A stretch of DNA of 36,779 nt. Source: Bacteroidota bacterium (GTDB lineage Bacteria > Bacteroidota > Bacteroidia > Chitinophagales > Saprospiraceae). The translations under genes were made by a program, and so were the position numbers. Below the pieces are notes generated by a model that had not been told where the DNA came from, ran no database searches, and worked only from the letters and a program-made list of their open reading frames with translations. This document shows, piece by piece, positions 1-9,190 of the stretch. Each line of letters starts with the position of its first letter. Position 1 is the stretch's first letter. Location: assembly GCA_024743405.1 (NCBI GenBank), contig JANSWP010000072.1, positions 1 through 36,779 on the forward strand. Direction: 5' to 3'.

Positions 1-335
1 AGTGCAACCTCCGCCTGCCGCAGTCGCAGTGCCGCCGACATCGCCCGCGTCGATCGCGGACCCAACCGCTCCAGCGGCTCCGATGGCGGGGTATTCCGCG
101 GAGTTTGCGTCCGAGAGGCCGCCCGTGGGGCACGGCAACAGCAGCCCAAGTGCCTGGTCCTTCTGCGCAGCCACTGCAAGCACGAGCGAGCATGCCAAGT
201 GATGTTGTGCGGAGCAGCGAGGCACAGCTTGTGTCTGCGGCCGGGCAAGTTGGCGATGCCATCGGCTCCCCGCGTGCCACGCACCCCTCCGCGGGGTTAC
301 GGCGAGACGATGAAAGCTGCCGTGTGGCCACGGGT
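1..335. other. GC-rich foreign segment, probable chimeric join
   Basis: By eye about two thirds of these bases are G or C, against roughly one third in everything that follows, and the change is abrupt around 330-340. The minus-strand reading frame of the neighbouring secreted protein stays open through the segment, but its translation here turns into Arg/Gly/Pro/Cys-rich sequence with no resemblance to the rest of that protein, so the open frame is best explained by the scarcity of AT-rich stop codons in GC-rich DNA. Short plus-strand frames at 2-202 and 105-407 are also open but look compositional, and the second runs across the join. I cannot identify the source. An assembly or library chimera is more likely than a real insertion, because the join cuts a recognisable gene and the segment lies at the window edge. 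Confidence 0.7.
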
Positions 336-2116
336 GATTCATCTTTTGGCTCACCAATCGAGATAATAATTTCATCAGGCACTAGTGTACACTCTTCTAC
401 TAAATAATCAATTCCAGAAAAATAGTTTACATCAATAGAGTGAGTTCCTCCTTTAACCTCTGACATAAATACCCCCGAATCATAAATTCTATCCAAAAAT
501 TGTGGATCAGTTCCACCTCTATCCGCTACCGCAATTTTTAGATGATAAGTATTACATGGTTCTACATCTGTTCGCGCAGTCAAACTCTTTTTTACGCCCA
601 AATAATCTGAAGTCAATCCATCATAAGCCACACTCGCTCCATTTTCGTTATTTCTATAATACTCCCAATTCAAAGAACTATTTACACTATTAATTTGAAT
701 AAGGGTATTATTTCCATCAGGCAATGTGGCAATATTTAATTGGTCATTCATATTAGGATCCCCCATTATTCCAGGGCCAGATACCAAAAAGGCAAAAATG
801 TCATTGAAATTAGTGTTCACAAATTCAGGATATTCTTCCGATCCGAAAACGTATTCGAATGTTAATTCATCTGTTTTCACAAAAACATCTAATTCAATAA
901 TGCAGGCATCAGCAGAAAAAGTGCCATTTCCATCAATTGTAGACAAATAATCTAAATCATCATCACCCGGCAAGTTATTGCTAGTGCTTGTGAAAAAAGT
1001 TCCAGGATTAACTGTATTTTGAGCACTTCCGCTGGTTATTAAAAGCCCTTTGTCCAAACCAATATTAGACTCATCAGCTGTAAAAGTTCCAATAGCACCC
1101 AATTCACAAATTATGGTATCAATGGTTACGGTAGTTTGATCCGTTGCAATATTATCTACGATGGTTTGATTAGTAATATTTGCATCTACGGAAATAAGTT
1201 CGGGGTAATCACAAGGCTCTGCAGAACATTCCCAAAAACCGCTAAAGCCTTCAAAAGTATTTGACCCATCAGAAATAAACTGCACTGTCATACAGCCACT
1301 AGTCGCAAAGGTTTGAAAGCAAACTCCACCATTTGTTTCCAATGCGAAACCACTTCCATCTAATCCACCTATAGGCATCCCAGTAATATCCGACCCATCA
1401 AAAAATAAAATTTGATCTGATGTATTTTCAATATTATAGTAGTCCAAAGTAAAATTTAAACAAGCATGGGGTTGATCTGGACAGATCGTAAAAATATGAT
1501 TTTCATTATTGCCATAATCTTCATCCATACCTCCAGAATCGGTCAACTGTCCACTACATTCGGTTGATCCACCTTCATCAATAGTTACTAAAATTTCCTT
1601 TTTGTCAATGCATAATTTAAATGTACCTTCATTGGTTATACCTGTAGACGACCAATCATTGATTCTTAAATAATATGTAATTCCAGGTGTAAGAGCTGGA
1701 GGGAGTAATTCTACTTCACTACTGCCAGGCATGGCCATACTTGGGGCGCAGTCCAATAAAACCAACTCGTCAACCGCACAAATATCCCCTCGATAAATCG
1801 CTATTTGAGGATTAGAAATTGGAGACAAACCTAAAGCAGGATCTGGACAGCCCGTTACTTTTATAGAATAATCAAGGATGGTATCAACTGCAGTGAACTG
1901 AAACCATACATCCCTATCGGGTTCATCAACCCAACAAAAAGGATTATCGTCTGTACCAATGTCGCTTTGAGTTGCACCAACATTGTTGAACAGCATCATG
2001 TCGTCACAAAAAGGCGCAACACCTAAATCGATAATGCCACTACAATCATCATTCCCTGGTTGAGCATAAAGAGCAACTGTAAGTAGTAAAAAAGAAAAAG
2101 TCAATATTTGCTTCAT
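336..2116 (-). CDS. Secreted choice-of-anchor L / CUB-like domain protein, 3' part lost at the join
   Basis: The frame begins at the ATG complementary to 2114-2116 with a signal peptide (MKQILTFSFLLLTVALYAQ) and reads without a stop for about 594 residues until it meets the GC-rich segment. Residues about 20-170 look like a beta-sandwich of the PPC type (DVWFQF, YYLRINDW). Residues about 185-297 are CUB-like, with a FTICPD...GSGFALETNGG...FISDGS...GFSGFWEC pattern. Residues about 330-590 match the choice-of-anchor L domain: IGTFTADESNIGLDKGLLITSG, then FVFGSEEYPEF-like FEYVFGSEEYPEF, NDIFAFLVSGPG, and YHLKIAVADRGG ending in DSGVFMSEV. Such proteins are large, cell-surface or secreted, usually carry many more repeats and a T9SS or gliding-type C-terminal signal; that part is missing here. 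Function is probably adhesion; family placement is solid, role is inferred. Confidence 0.85.
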
Positions 2117-2183
2117 AAAATTAGCGTTTGGCCAAAAGGATGTAATAAAAATAGAAGTTTAAGAGAGGCTATGTTTTACTTAG

Positions 2184-2200
2184 CATTCAAAATTTGAATG
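2184..2200. repeat. Perfect short palindrome upstream of the choice-of-anchor gene
   Basis: CATTCAAAATTTGAATG has two 8-bp arms around one central base, 68 bp upstream of the start at 2116. With no loop it is unlikely to be a terminator; a binding site for a dimeric regulator is possible but unproven. Confidence 0.35.
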
Positions 2201-2256
2201 TCAAGGCAAAGAACGAATAATTTTCAAAATTACCTATAAATACGGAGTGAAAATAA

Positions 2257-2292
2257 AAATGCCACCTTGGGCTTGTCGCCAATGTAGCATTT
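2257..2292 (-). terminator. Intrinsic terminator after rtcB-like gene
   Basis: Read on the minus strand, arms AAATGCTACATTGG and CCAAGGTGGCATTT (14 positions, one U-G wobble and one mismatch) enclose an 8-base loop and are followed by a TTTTTATTTT tract. It lies 25 bases past the stop of the RNA ligase gene. Confidence 0.75.
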
Positions 2293-2317
2293 ATTTTAAA
2301 TTCTAAATTAGAGGAGC

Positions 2318-3718
2318 TTATTTTGCCATTCTTACGATTTTTGGAAAAAATTTACCTAAAACATCAACAAGGTCATTTTGAGCCTTCATCACTTCATGAA
2401 TATTTTTATAAGCAATGGGCGCTTCATCCAAGCCTCCTCCAATCAAATCTACCCCTTCATTTTTCAGGATTTTTTTTAGTTCACTCGCAGTGATCGAGTT
2501 CTTGGCTTTAGTTCTTGACATAAGACGCCCGGCTCCATGCGAAGCTGAATTTAAAGAGGTGATATTCCCCTTCCCGCGAACGATAAATCCTGGAGCGGTC
2601 ATCGAACCTGGAATAATGCCCAAAACACCTTTCCCTGCAGGTGTCGCTCCCTTTCGATGAACAACAACATCTCTTCCATCTTCTAATTTCTCTTTCCATG
2701 CAAAATTGTGGTGATTTTCAATCTTAGCAATATGATTTTCACCTAATGCTTTTGACAATCTATGGTGAATATGATCATGACACGCTGAAGCATAATCACC
2801 TGCCAAATTCATCGCTAACCAATATTCTTGGCCCGCTTCCGTATCTAAATCAAGCCAAGCCAAATTTTTAGCCTCTTTTGGCAAAAGACATTTTTCCATA
2901 GCCAATTTGGTGTAATGCCTCGCGATATTTGCTCCAAAACCACGAGATCCAGAATGGGAAAGGATTCCAACATATTCACCAACTGGTAGCCCAAATTCAT
3001 TTTCAGCATCCGTGATTTCAACTACTCCAAATTCAACAAAGTGATTACCGGATCCTGAGCTTCCTATTTGAGAAAATGCTTTTGACTTCAAACCTGAAAC
3101 GAATGGAATTTCCTTAAATTCCTTTCGTTCAAAAATGGCATCATCCATTGGCTTATCAAATGAATTGAATCCAAATTTTGTATTATCCTTCAAAATGGTT
3201 TTCAATTGATGTCGCTCTCTTTTCAAAAAACCTGGAGAAAGATCATAAATCGTTAATGCCATCCGACAACCAATATCCATACCTACTCCATAAGGAATTA
3301 TAGCATTTTCTGTTGCTAATACCCCACCAATTGGGAGTCCGTAACCTTGATGAGCATCTGGCATCAAGGCACCCTTTCTAGTAACTGGAAGGCGCATTGC
3401 TGTGTCCATTTGCTTAGATGCTCCGGGTTCAATTCCTTGAGCACCGTATATTTTGTAAGTAATAGATTCATCAGAGAGTGGAATCTCTTGGTTCTCTGAT
3501 TCAGGTTTTTCAATCAACTCAGCAGCGATTCTTCCTAAAACGTCATCATCCAAATAAAGATCAGGATGCTCTAATATTTTTTTCAATATTTCTAAAACAT
3601 CTTTGAGGCTAGATCTTTTGAAATGTTTCAACATCATGTTTACAGCCATGCCGATTGCTCGCCCTTCTGGATAACCTAATTTTATTAAGTCTTTTCCTCT
3701 TATTTTTAATTTTGCCAT
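2318..3718 (-). CDS. rtcB: RtcB-family RNA ligase
   Basis: RtcB seals RNA ends by joining a 2',3'-cyclic phosphate or 3'-phosphate end to a 5'-hydroxyl end, using GTP and Mn2+, in tRNA repair or splicing-like reactions in the cytoplasm. The 466-residue protein carries the family signature blocks: DAHQGYGLPIGGVLA (near residue 120), GMDIGCRMAL with the metal-binding Asp and Cys (near 147), SHSGSRGFGANIA, ENHHNFAWKE, HRKGATPAGKG, and NSASHGAGRLMSR (near 393), whose His is the guanylylated residue in characterised members. The first 70 residues are an N-terminal extension rich in Lys and Leu typical of the longer bacterial subgroup. DIGCR replaces the common DIGCG. No archease gene is adjacent. 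Upstream lies YqgE, 117 bp away, with a hairpin in between; a good terminator follows. Confidence 0.93.
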   Translation of the reverse strand: MAKLKIRGKDLIKLGYPEGRAIGMAVNMMLKHFKRSSLKDVLEILKKILEHPDLYLDDDVLGRIAAELIEKPESENQEIPLSDESITYKIYGAQGIEPGASKQMDTAMRLPVTRKGALMPDAHQGYGLPIGGVLATENAIIPYGVGMDIGCRMALTIYDLSPGFLKRERHQLKTILKDNTKFGFNSFDKPMDDAIFERKEFKEIPFVSGLKSKAFSQIGSSGSGNHFVEFGVVEITDAENEFGLPVGEYVGILSHSGSRGFGANIARHYTKLAMEKCLLPKEAKNLAWLDLDTEAGQEYWLAMNLAGDYASACHDHIHHRLSKALGENHIAKIENHHNFAWKEKLEDGRDVVVHRKGATPAGKGVLGIIPGSMTAPGFIVRGKGNITSLNSASHGAGRLMSRTKAKNSITASELKKILKNEGVDLIGGGLDEAPIAYKNIHEVMKAQNDLVDVLGKFFPKIVRMAK

Positions 3719-3739
3719 TATTGCTTTTTATAACCAGAA

Positions 3740-3761
3740 AAAGTGACTCAGGGGTCACTTT
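3740..3761 (-). other. Stem-loop in the yqgE-rtcB intergenic region
   Basis: AAAGTGAC and GTCACTTT form a perfect 8-bp stem around a 6-base loop, 22 bases before the rtcB start and 75 bases past the YqgE stop. On the minus strand only two extra T follow, so it is a weak terminator for yqgE or a leader structure in the rtcB transcript; I cannot decide between these. Confidence 0.45.
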
Positions 3762-3835
3762 CATTTATCGAAGCTAATTACAAAAATGAAAAAGAAATCG
3801 TTCAGCCAAGAAGTGAAAATTTGGAATAATGGTTA

Positions 3836-4393
3836 TTAATTCCAATCAATGCTTTCGGACATTTGGGCGATTACCGAAAAAACATCTCCCTTATTATTCA
3901 TTATTCTTTTCCAAAGTTTTTTGGGTTTGTCTTTGAAAATATAATTGGCAAACATATTAGCAACAACCCATGAACCCCATTCCAATTCATCTCCTAATTG
4001 ACCATCTGACCAACCTGAATAACCAACGAAAAACCGAATATTATGTGGCTTTATCATGTCAGATTGTATCAAAAATTTCAATTTTTCAAAATCACCACCC
4101 CAATAAACACCTGGAACCACCTTAACACTATCCTCCAATAGATTTCCTACATTATGAATATAATGAATCGTATCCGTTTGAACTGGTCCACCAAAAAACA
4201 CTTTTCCATCAAATGAAGGGAAATCAGCAATCAATTCATCCACCTGCATATCTAACTCTTTATTCAAAATAAAACCAATACTCCCTTCTTCATTATGCTC
4301 ACACAACAAAATAGCAGAACGCTTGAAATTTGAATCAAACATAAAGGGTTCTGCCAAAAGAACGGATCCAGTCTTAATCTCTCTCTTAGTCAT
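3836..4393 (-). CDS. YqgE/AlgH (UPF0301) family protein
   Basis: A 185-residue cytosolic protein that matches the YqgE/AlgH family from end to end: KTGSVLLAEPFMFDSNFKRSAILLCEH near the N-terminus, EGSIGFILNK, FFGGPV, the glycine-rich GYSGWSDGQL block, and ELEWGSWVVA near residue 140. AlgH was linked to alginate regulation in Pseudomonas, but the general biochemical role of the family is unresolved, so no activity is claimed. Start choice is natural: ATG with the conserved region beginning about ten residues later. A candidate -7 box (CATATTTG, one base off the Bacteroidota TAnnTTTG form) lies at 4433-4440 on the minus strand. It is separated from the GHL10 gene upstream by 79 bp and from rtcB downstream by 117 bp. 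Confidence 0.92.
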   Translation of the reverse strand: MTKREIKTGSVLLAEPFMFDSNFKRSAILLCEHNEEGSIGFILNKELDMQVDELIADFPSFDGKVFFGGPVQTDTIHYIHNVGNLLEDSVKVVPGVYWGGDFEKLKFLIQSDMIKPHNIRFFVGYSGWSDGQLGDELEWGSWVVANMFANYIFKDKPKKLWKRIMNNKGDVFSVIAQMSESIDWN

Positions 4394-4472
4394 ATTAGAT
4401 ATTATTTTGGCTAAATATCATGAGGAAATTCCAAATATGCAAACTAGTATTTAACAAATAAAAAAAATTATC

Positions 4473-6104
4473 CTATCTAATTCTTTTTATACCTGCCGAT
4501 TTAATTTTTACCGTCCGATAATTACTCAAGTCACTTTCAACATGGGCTCGATTTAATATGGATACAACGTATGAGTAGGTTTTTCCCTTTACAAAAGTAT
4601 CATCAGTGAACTTCCAGTTTTTTTTCTCAGATATTGGGAGAATTGCTAAAATGTTTTTTGCTCTAAATTCACCTGGCTTTGAATCTTCAAATCGATATAC
4701 GGCACAGTAGGCTTTTTCCTTGTCTTTATCCGATCGGCTCCAATTCAAATGTATTTTCCCCTTTTTCATTTTTATTTTATGAAGATTAGGGGATGCCATT
4801 TCTTCCAAATCTAGATGAAGTATTGGAGGCATTAACGCTTTCGATTTATAATAATTATGACTTAAAGAATCAGTTATTCCCAATGGGCTCTTTCGAAGCG
4901 ATTTTGAACTAAAATAAATATTTCCAGAAACATTCTCCATTTGACGACTCAGTCTTATTTGCTTAGGCATTTCATTGGCTGAGTACCAAGCTTGTTCTGC
5001 ATTGTCGGCAATTTTATAGGCGCCCAATCCTACGTATATTGGACGATCATAACTGTGATCATTCCACCAATCAATCAATTTTTTGTAGTCTGCAGGAGGA
5101 TATCCAATATGCCAATATAATTGAGGAGCAAGATAGTCGATCCAGCCTTCCTCCATCCATTTCAATACGTCAGCAAAAAGATCATCATAAGAGGTTTGAC
5201 CAGCTTTTGATTCGGAACCATTAACAGGATCTTTATCTTGGTTTCTCCATACCCCAAATGGAGAAATTCCAAATTTAACATGTGGCGAGATTGCGCTAAT
5301 TTTATTTGAAATTTGTTCAATTATTAGGTCAACATTATGCCTTCTCCAGTCATCGATACTAAAAAAACCAAATCCTAATTTTTGAAAATCTAGGGTATCT
5401 GGAAATCCTTCACCAGCAATTTTATAAGGATAGAAGTAATCATCAAAATGAATGGCATCAATATCGTAATTGATTAATAATTCTTCAATAATTTCAGTGA
5501 TATAATTACGTACCTCAGGCAAGCCAGGATTTAAATACCATTTATTCCCATATTTGATTGCCCATTCTGGATGAATTCGAAAAGGATGCGTTTTACCCAG
5601 TTTGGTCGTGTCCAATGTCATCGTTGCCCTGTAAGGATTCAACCAAGCGTGAAACTCCAATCCTTTTTTATGAGTTTCATCAATCATCATTGCTAGTGGA
5701 TCAAAATCTTTATCTGGATTGTACCCTTGACTTCCAGTTAAATAAGCTGACCAAGGAGCCAATTTGGAAGGATAGAAAGCATCTGAAACAGGCCGAATTT
5801 GAGTAATTAAGGCGTTAAAATTTCTCTCTGAATAAAACTCTACGAGCTCTTGCCAATCACTTTTTATGGTATTGGGGTTTAGACCTTTTCTTTCAGGAAA
5901 GTCAATATTCGCAACAGAAGCCACCCAAACTCCCCGAAATTCTCTAATTGGATTTTGAGCCTCTAAATTGAAAGGAATAAATAAAAAATATATAAATAAA
6001 AACAAAAAAAATCGTTCCAAGTTGGTCAATATATGCTTAAGTCGGGACAACTTATTATTCTCGTAATATAGATTAAACTTATAGCGAAATAGTACTCCGT
6101 TCAT
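4473..6104 (-). CDS. GHL10 family glycosylhydrolase-like protein (DUF187), exported
   Basis: A 543-residue protein starting with an unusually long N-region and a hydrophobic stretch (about residues 32-48, FFLFLFIYFLFIPF) ending in LEAQ, consistent with an export signal. The body from about residue 53 begins REFRGVWVASVANIDFP, the hallmark of the GHL10/DUF187 group, and continues with LITQIRPVSDAFYPS, GLEFHAWLNPYR, NPGLPEVRNYI, DAIHFDDYFYPY and FGISPFGVWRN, i.e. a TIM-barrel glycosidase fold related to family 10. The last 100 residues (from about 440) look like a fibronectin type III-type domain. Related proteins are proposed to act on peptidoglycan or other surface glycans; the substrate here is unknown. 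A TAAATTTG element at 6128-6135 gives a short leader. It is transcribed toward yqgE. Confidence 0.88.
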   Translation of the reverse strand: MNGVLFRYKFNLYYENNKLSRLKHILTNLERFFLFLFIYFLFIPFNLEAQNPIREFRGVWVASVANIDFPERKGLNPNTIKSDWQELVEFYSERNFNALITQIRPVSDAFYPSKLAPWSAYLTGSQGYNPDKDFDPLAMMIDETHKKGLEFHAWLNPYRATMTLDTTKLGKTHPFRIHPEWAIKYGNKWYLNPGLPEVRNYITEIIEELLINYDIDAIHFDDYFYPYKIAGEGFPDTLDFQKLGFGFFSIDDWRRHNVDLIIEQISNKISAISPHVKFGISPFGVWRNQDKDPVNGSESKAGQTSYDDLFADVLKWMEEGWIDYLAPQLYWHIGYPPADYKKLIDWWNDHSYDRPIYVGLGAYKIADNAEQAWYSANEMPKQIRLSRQMENVSGNIYFSSKSLRKSPLGITDSLSHNYYKSKALMPPILHLDLEEMASPNLHKIKMKKGKIHLNWSRSDKDKEKAYCAVYRFEDSKPGEFRAKNILAILPISEKKNWKFTDDTFVKGKTYSYVVSILNRAHVESDLSNYRTVKIKSAGIKRIR

Positions 6105-6127
6105 GGTCCGTTATATTTTAGTTCCCC

Positions 6128-6135
6128 CAAATTTA
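6128..6135 (-). promoter_or_regulatory. Candidate -7 box (TAAATTTG) of the GHL10 gene
   Basis: The minus strand reads TAAATTTGGGGG, matching the Bacteroidota TAnnTTTG -7 element, 23 bases before the ATG at 6104. No convincing TTTG is seen at -33. The same TAAATTTGGGG string precedes the tandem AAA gene at 9048-9055. Confidence 0.55.
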
Positions 6136-6276
6136 CTAATTAGAAGGAAAGGGACACCTTTAATGAATCAATTAAAAACGATCGTTTTTGGTTATATTTT
6201 TCCTCCTCCCTTAATCAAGAAAATAAAAACAATCCAATTATATACCAGATCCCCGAACGCTTACTTTTGATTCTCC

Positions 6277-8943
6277 CTATTTTCCCTCAGAAGATTGCCG
6301 TTTAAAGCCAATTCCTTTTTTAGAAAAGACTAAACTATTGGCATCTTTTTTAAAGGTCGAAACATCCTCAAGAGAGATAATATTAGAGGAAATATTTTCA
6401 CGTTCTTCAATCGTTAGAGCTGCCAATCTTAAGTTTTGATTTTTGATAACTTCAACAACAGTCTGTCTAATAAAACGAGCATTCCCAAAATACTTATCGC
6501 GATAATTATACATGTAATCGAGATAATCCGTCAGATATTCCTCGGCTTTTGGAGAAGCAATAAATCCTTCTTCATCAAACATTAATAGGGCTATTTTTAG
6601 CAAATCATGAGAAGAATAATCCTCGAACTTCAAAATCTTATCGAACCTTGAACTTAATCCTGGATTGGCTTTCAAAAAAGATTCCATGTTGTCTGGATAA
6701 CCAGCAACAAAGACGAAAAATTGCCCTCTTTTATCCTCCATCCTTTTTAATAATGTCTGAATAGCTTCGTCTCCAAAATCTCCACGCTGATTTCCAGTAC
6801 TTCTTGTCAAAGCATAAGCTTCATCAATGAACAAAACGCCGCCCATTGCCTCTGTAATCTTTTTATCCGTTTTAGTAGCCGTTTGACCGACATATCCAGC
6901 AACCATGCCCTGCCGATCAGTTTCTACCATATGACCTCTTTCTAATACGCCAAGAGCTTTATATATTTTAGCCAAAATCCGTGCAACTGTCGTCTTTCCT
7001 GTACCTGGATTCCCTACAAAAACGGTATGCAAATAGAAACTATTCAAAACATCTTTATTCATCTCTTGATAGTACCTAACTAAATGTACCAACTCTCGTA
7101 TCTGCTCTTTAACCTTTTCTAAACCTATTAATTTATTGAGTTCATTTAAAGCCATTTCTAGCAATTCTTCATCAATAGGTATATGAGGCATTTCTTTTGT
7201 GATCATCAAATCAGGTTTTGCAACATCTTCCACCTCAATAACCTCTAACAGCTCTTTTGGCAACTCCTCAGGTTTTTCATGAGACATCACCCTCAATCCC
7301 AAATTAATTTTTGATTTTTCAATAATGTCGTGGACAAATCGAGCATTCCCAAATGTTTTATCCCGATTTCTATAAGCATCTAAGATAATTTCATCTACCT
7401 TTATTTGAGCTTCATCGGTTAAGATCACCTCTTTTTCAGCACAGGCATAACCGGCAATTTTTGACAACTCTTGAGGTAAATAATCTGAAAATTCGAAAAA
7501 GAATTTAAACCTAGATTTCAGACCTGGATTTGAGTCTAAAAAGTTTTTCATCTCATCTGGATAACCAGCAACGATGATGGCTAAATCTCCAATACCGTTA
7601 GACAATTCTTTAACTAATATTTCAATGACCTCTCGACCAAAGTCTTTATTATCCGATTTTGACCGAGCTAAGGAATAGGCTTCATCGATAAATAACACAC
7701 CTCCTCTTGCTGTCTCAATTGCTTCCTTAACTTTAGGAGCCGTTTGACCTATATATTCACCAACTAAATCAGATCTATCAACCTCATGAACATGCCCTTG
7801 AGAAAGAAGACCCATTTTTCGATAGAGCCTGCCCATCATATTAGCAACTGTTGTTTTTCCAGTTCCTGGATTACCAATAAAAACAGAATGTATATTTATT
7901 GATTCTTCCTCATCAAATCCATTCTCTTTTCTTAGTTTCAAAAATTGCAAATATCTCGCATGGTCTCGAACTTTTTGTTTGATATCATTGAGACCAATCA
8001 AACTATCCAATTTTCCCATCAATTCCTCAAAGGTCGCATTAACGTCCTCATCATTATCAAAAAGCAATGGGACCCTTTTATCAGGAAAAAAGACTGGAGC
8101 TAACCCTTCTTCAAAATCATCATCCAAATTAAAAGGAATAACCGCCAACAATTTGTCCATGAAAATTATTTCACAAGTATATCGATCCTTACGCCACGAT
8201 CCTTTAACATTAGATCCCCATCCAGCAGATATTGTAAACAGATTGGTATCCTTATTTTTTTCTACTCTTTGAAGGCGAACTACCTGTCCTTTTAATTCTC
8301 TCGAATCATTATAAAACTTGACAAATAACTCACACTGCCAATTACGACCTTCGTAAATATCTTTTAGGGTAATTTCTGCATAAATATATCGGGTTTCTTC
8401 GGCGCTAAAATTTCTAAGATATATTCGATCATCTTCTACGACATCGTCATAAGCACCTTCATATAAACGGATAGATTGGACTTGGCAATAAGGATTTGTA
8501 TCAGGTTTGAACTCACCTGAAGGTGCAGGTTCCTCTATATAAAAATATTTTGACCCTTGTTTCTCTCCTTCTATCCATGCTTCCCAATAATAAGTTCCTT
8601 TTTTCCAAAATGTTCCTGTATTCTTATTTCCCCATCCTTCTCTCACATATACTATATTGTCGTGTCGACTCACCTTACGCTTGAATGGTAAAATACATAA
8701 TTCTTTGCGACCTTTATTTAATGAATAGCACCTCAATTCAACCTCTACTTCCCAATCCTCGACATCATATTTTTTATTATAAAATGAAACTTCAGCATAG
8801 ATATAAGACAAATTAATACGGTCAAAAACCTGTCGATATTTCTTTTTATTGTCGGCGAGCCATTCAGTGGATGCATAAACCTTTAATTCCCTAAATTTAA
8901 AGTGCTTCTCTTTTGATTCTTCTTTTATTTGAGCTAATGCCAT
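6277..8943 (-). CDS. Tandem CbxX/CfqX-type AAA+ ATPase with duplicated N-terminal module
   Basis: An 888-residue cytosolic protein. Two AAA+ domains of the CbxX/CfqX (SpoVK, EccA, CbbX) subgroup occupy about residues 315-560 and 600-850. Both are intact: Walker A GNPGTGKTT near 355 and 642, Walker B GGVLFIDEAY near 412 and 700, sensor-1-type VAGYPD and arginine-finger-type NPGL[KS]SRF in each, and FGNARF after each. The first 280 residues hold two copies (about 42-138 and 177-273) of a beta-rich module sharing YIYAE, W-x-[VC]-E, GWG and GxWxK[GD]xY; I do not recognise a named family. In this ATPase group the protein is usually a remodeller of a specific partner, but no partner, secretion locus or Rubisco gene is nearby. 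Function unknown. It appears monocistronic, with a 443-bp upstream gap. Confidence 0.88.
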   Translation of the reverse strand: MALAQIKEESKEKHFKFRELKVYASTEWLADNKKKYRQVFDRINLSYIYAEVSFYNKKYDVEDWEVEVELRCYSLNKGRKELCILPFKRKVSRHDNIVYVREGWGNKNTGTFWKKGTYYWEAWIEGEKQGSKYFYIEEPAPSGEFKPDTNPYCQVQSIRLYEGAYDDVVEDDRIYLRNFSAEETRYIYAEITLKDIYEGRNWQCELFVKFYNDSRELKGQVVRLQRVEKNKDTNLFTISAGWGSNVKGSWRKDRYTCEIIFMDKLLAVIPFNLDDDFEEGLAPVFFPDKRVPLLFDNDEDVNATFEELMGKLDSLIGLNDIKQKVRDHARYLQFLKLRKENGFDEEESINIHSVFIGNPGTGKTTVANMMGRLYRKMGLLSQGHVHEVDRSDLVGEYIGQTAPKVKEAIETARGGVLFIDEAYSLARSKSDNKDFGREVIEILVKELSNGIGDLAIIVAGYPDEMKNFLDSNPGLKSRFKFFFEFSDYLPQELSKIAGYACAEKEVILTDEAQIKVDEIILDAYRNRDKTFGNARFVHDIIEKSKINLGLRVMSHEKPEELPKELLEVIEVEDVAKPDLMITKEMPHIPIDEELLEMALNELNKLIGLEKVKEQIRELVHLVRYYQEMNKDVLNSFYLHTVFVGNPGTGKTTVARILAKIYKALGVLERGHMVETDRQGMVAGYVGQTATKTDKKITEAMGGVLFIDEAYALTRSTGNQRGDFGDEAIQTLLKRMEDKRGQFFVFVAGYPDNMESFLKANPGLSSRFDKILKFEDYSSHDLLKIALLMFDEEGFIASPKAEEYLTDYLDYMYNYRDKYFGNARFIRQTVVEVIKNQNLRLAALTIEERENISSNIISLEDVSTFKKDANSLVFSKKGIGFKRQSSEGK

Positions 8944-9047
8944 ATGTTAATTTAGTCAGGTGATTTTTGAATGAAATTTTCGGAAAGGCGCTGAATACAT
9001 TTAAAAAAAATACACTTATTCATATATGCTTCATTAATTTCCGACCC

Positions 9048-9055
9048 CAAATTTA
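9048..9055 (-). promoter_or_regulatory. Candidate -7 box (TAAATTTG) of the tandem AAA gene
   Basis: The minus strand reads TAAATTTGGGG about 105 bases before the ATG at 8943, implying a leader of roughly 95-100 nt. No TTTG is seen at the expected -33 spacing. Confidence 0.45.
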
Positions 9056-9190
9056 AAAATAGTAAAAATATTAGGATGGTGTATTTTATTCAAATTCTAA
9101 ACTTAATATTGCTCTCTTACTTAAAGACAATAATGAAGCCATAGGAACCAAGCTCTAAATTATCCTAAAATCTATTAGAAAAATAACTCC

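Noticed and set aside
2-407. Short plus-strand frames in the GC-rich segment
   Set aside because: Open only because of base composition; the second crosses the composition break, which a real gene would not do.
502-950. Plus-strand frames opposite the choice-of-anchor gene
   Set aside because: Antisense to a clearly coding frame with recognisable domains; no family resemblance.
2415-2660. Plus-strand frame opposite rtcB
   Set aside because: Shadow of the conserved C-terminal RtcB region.
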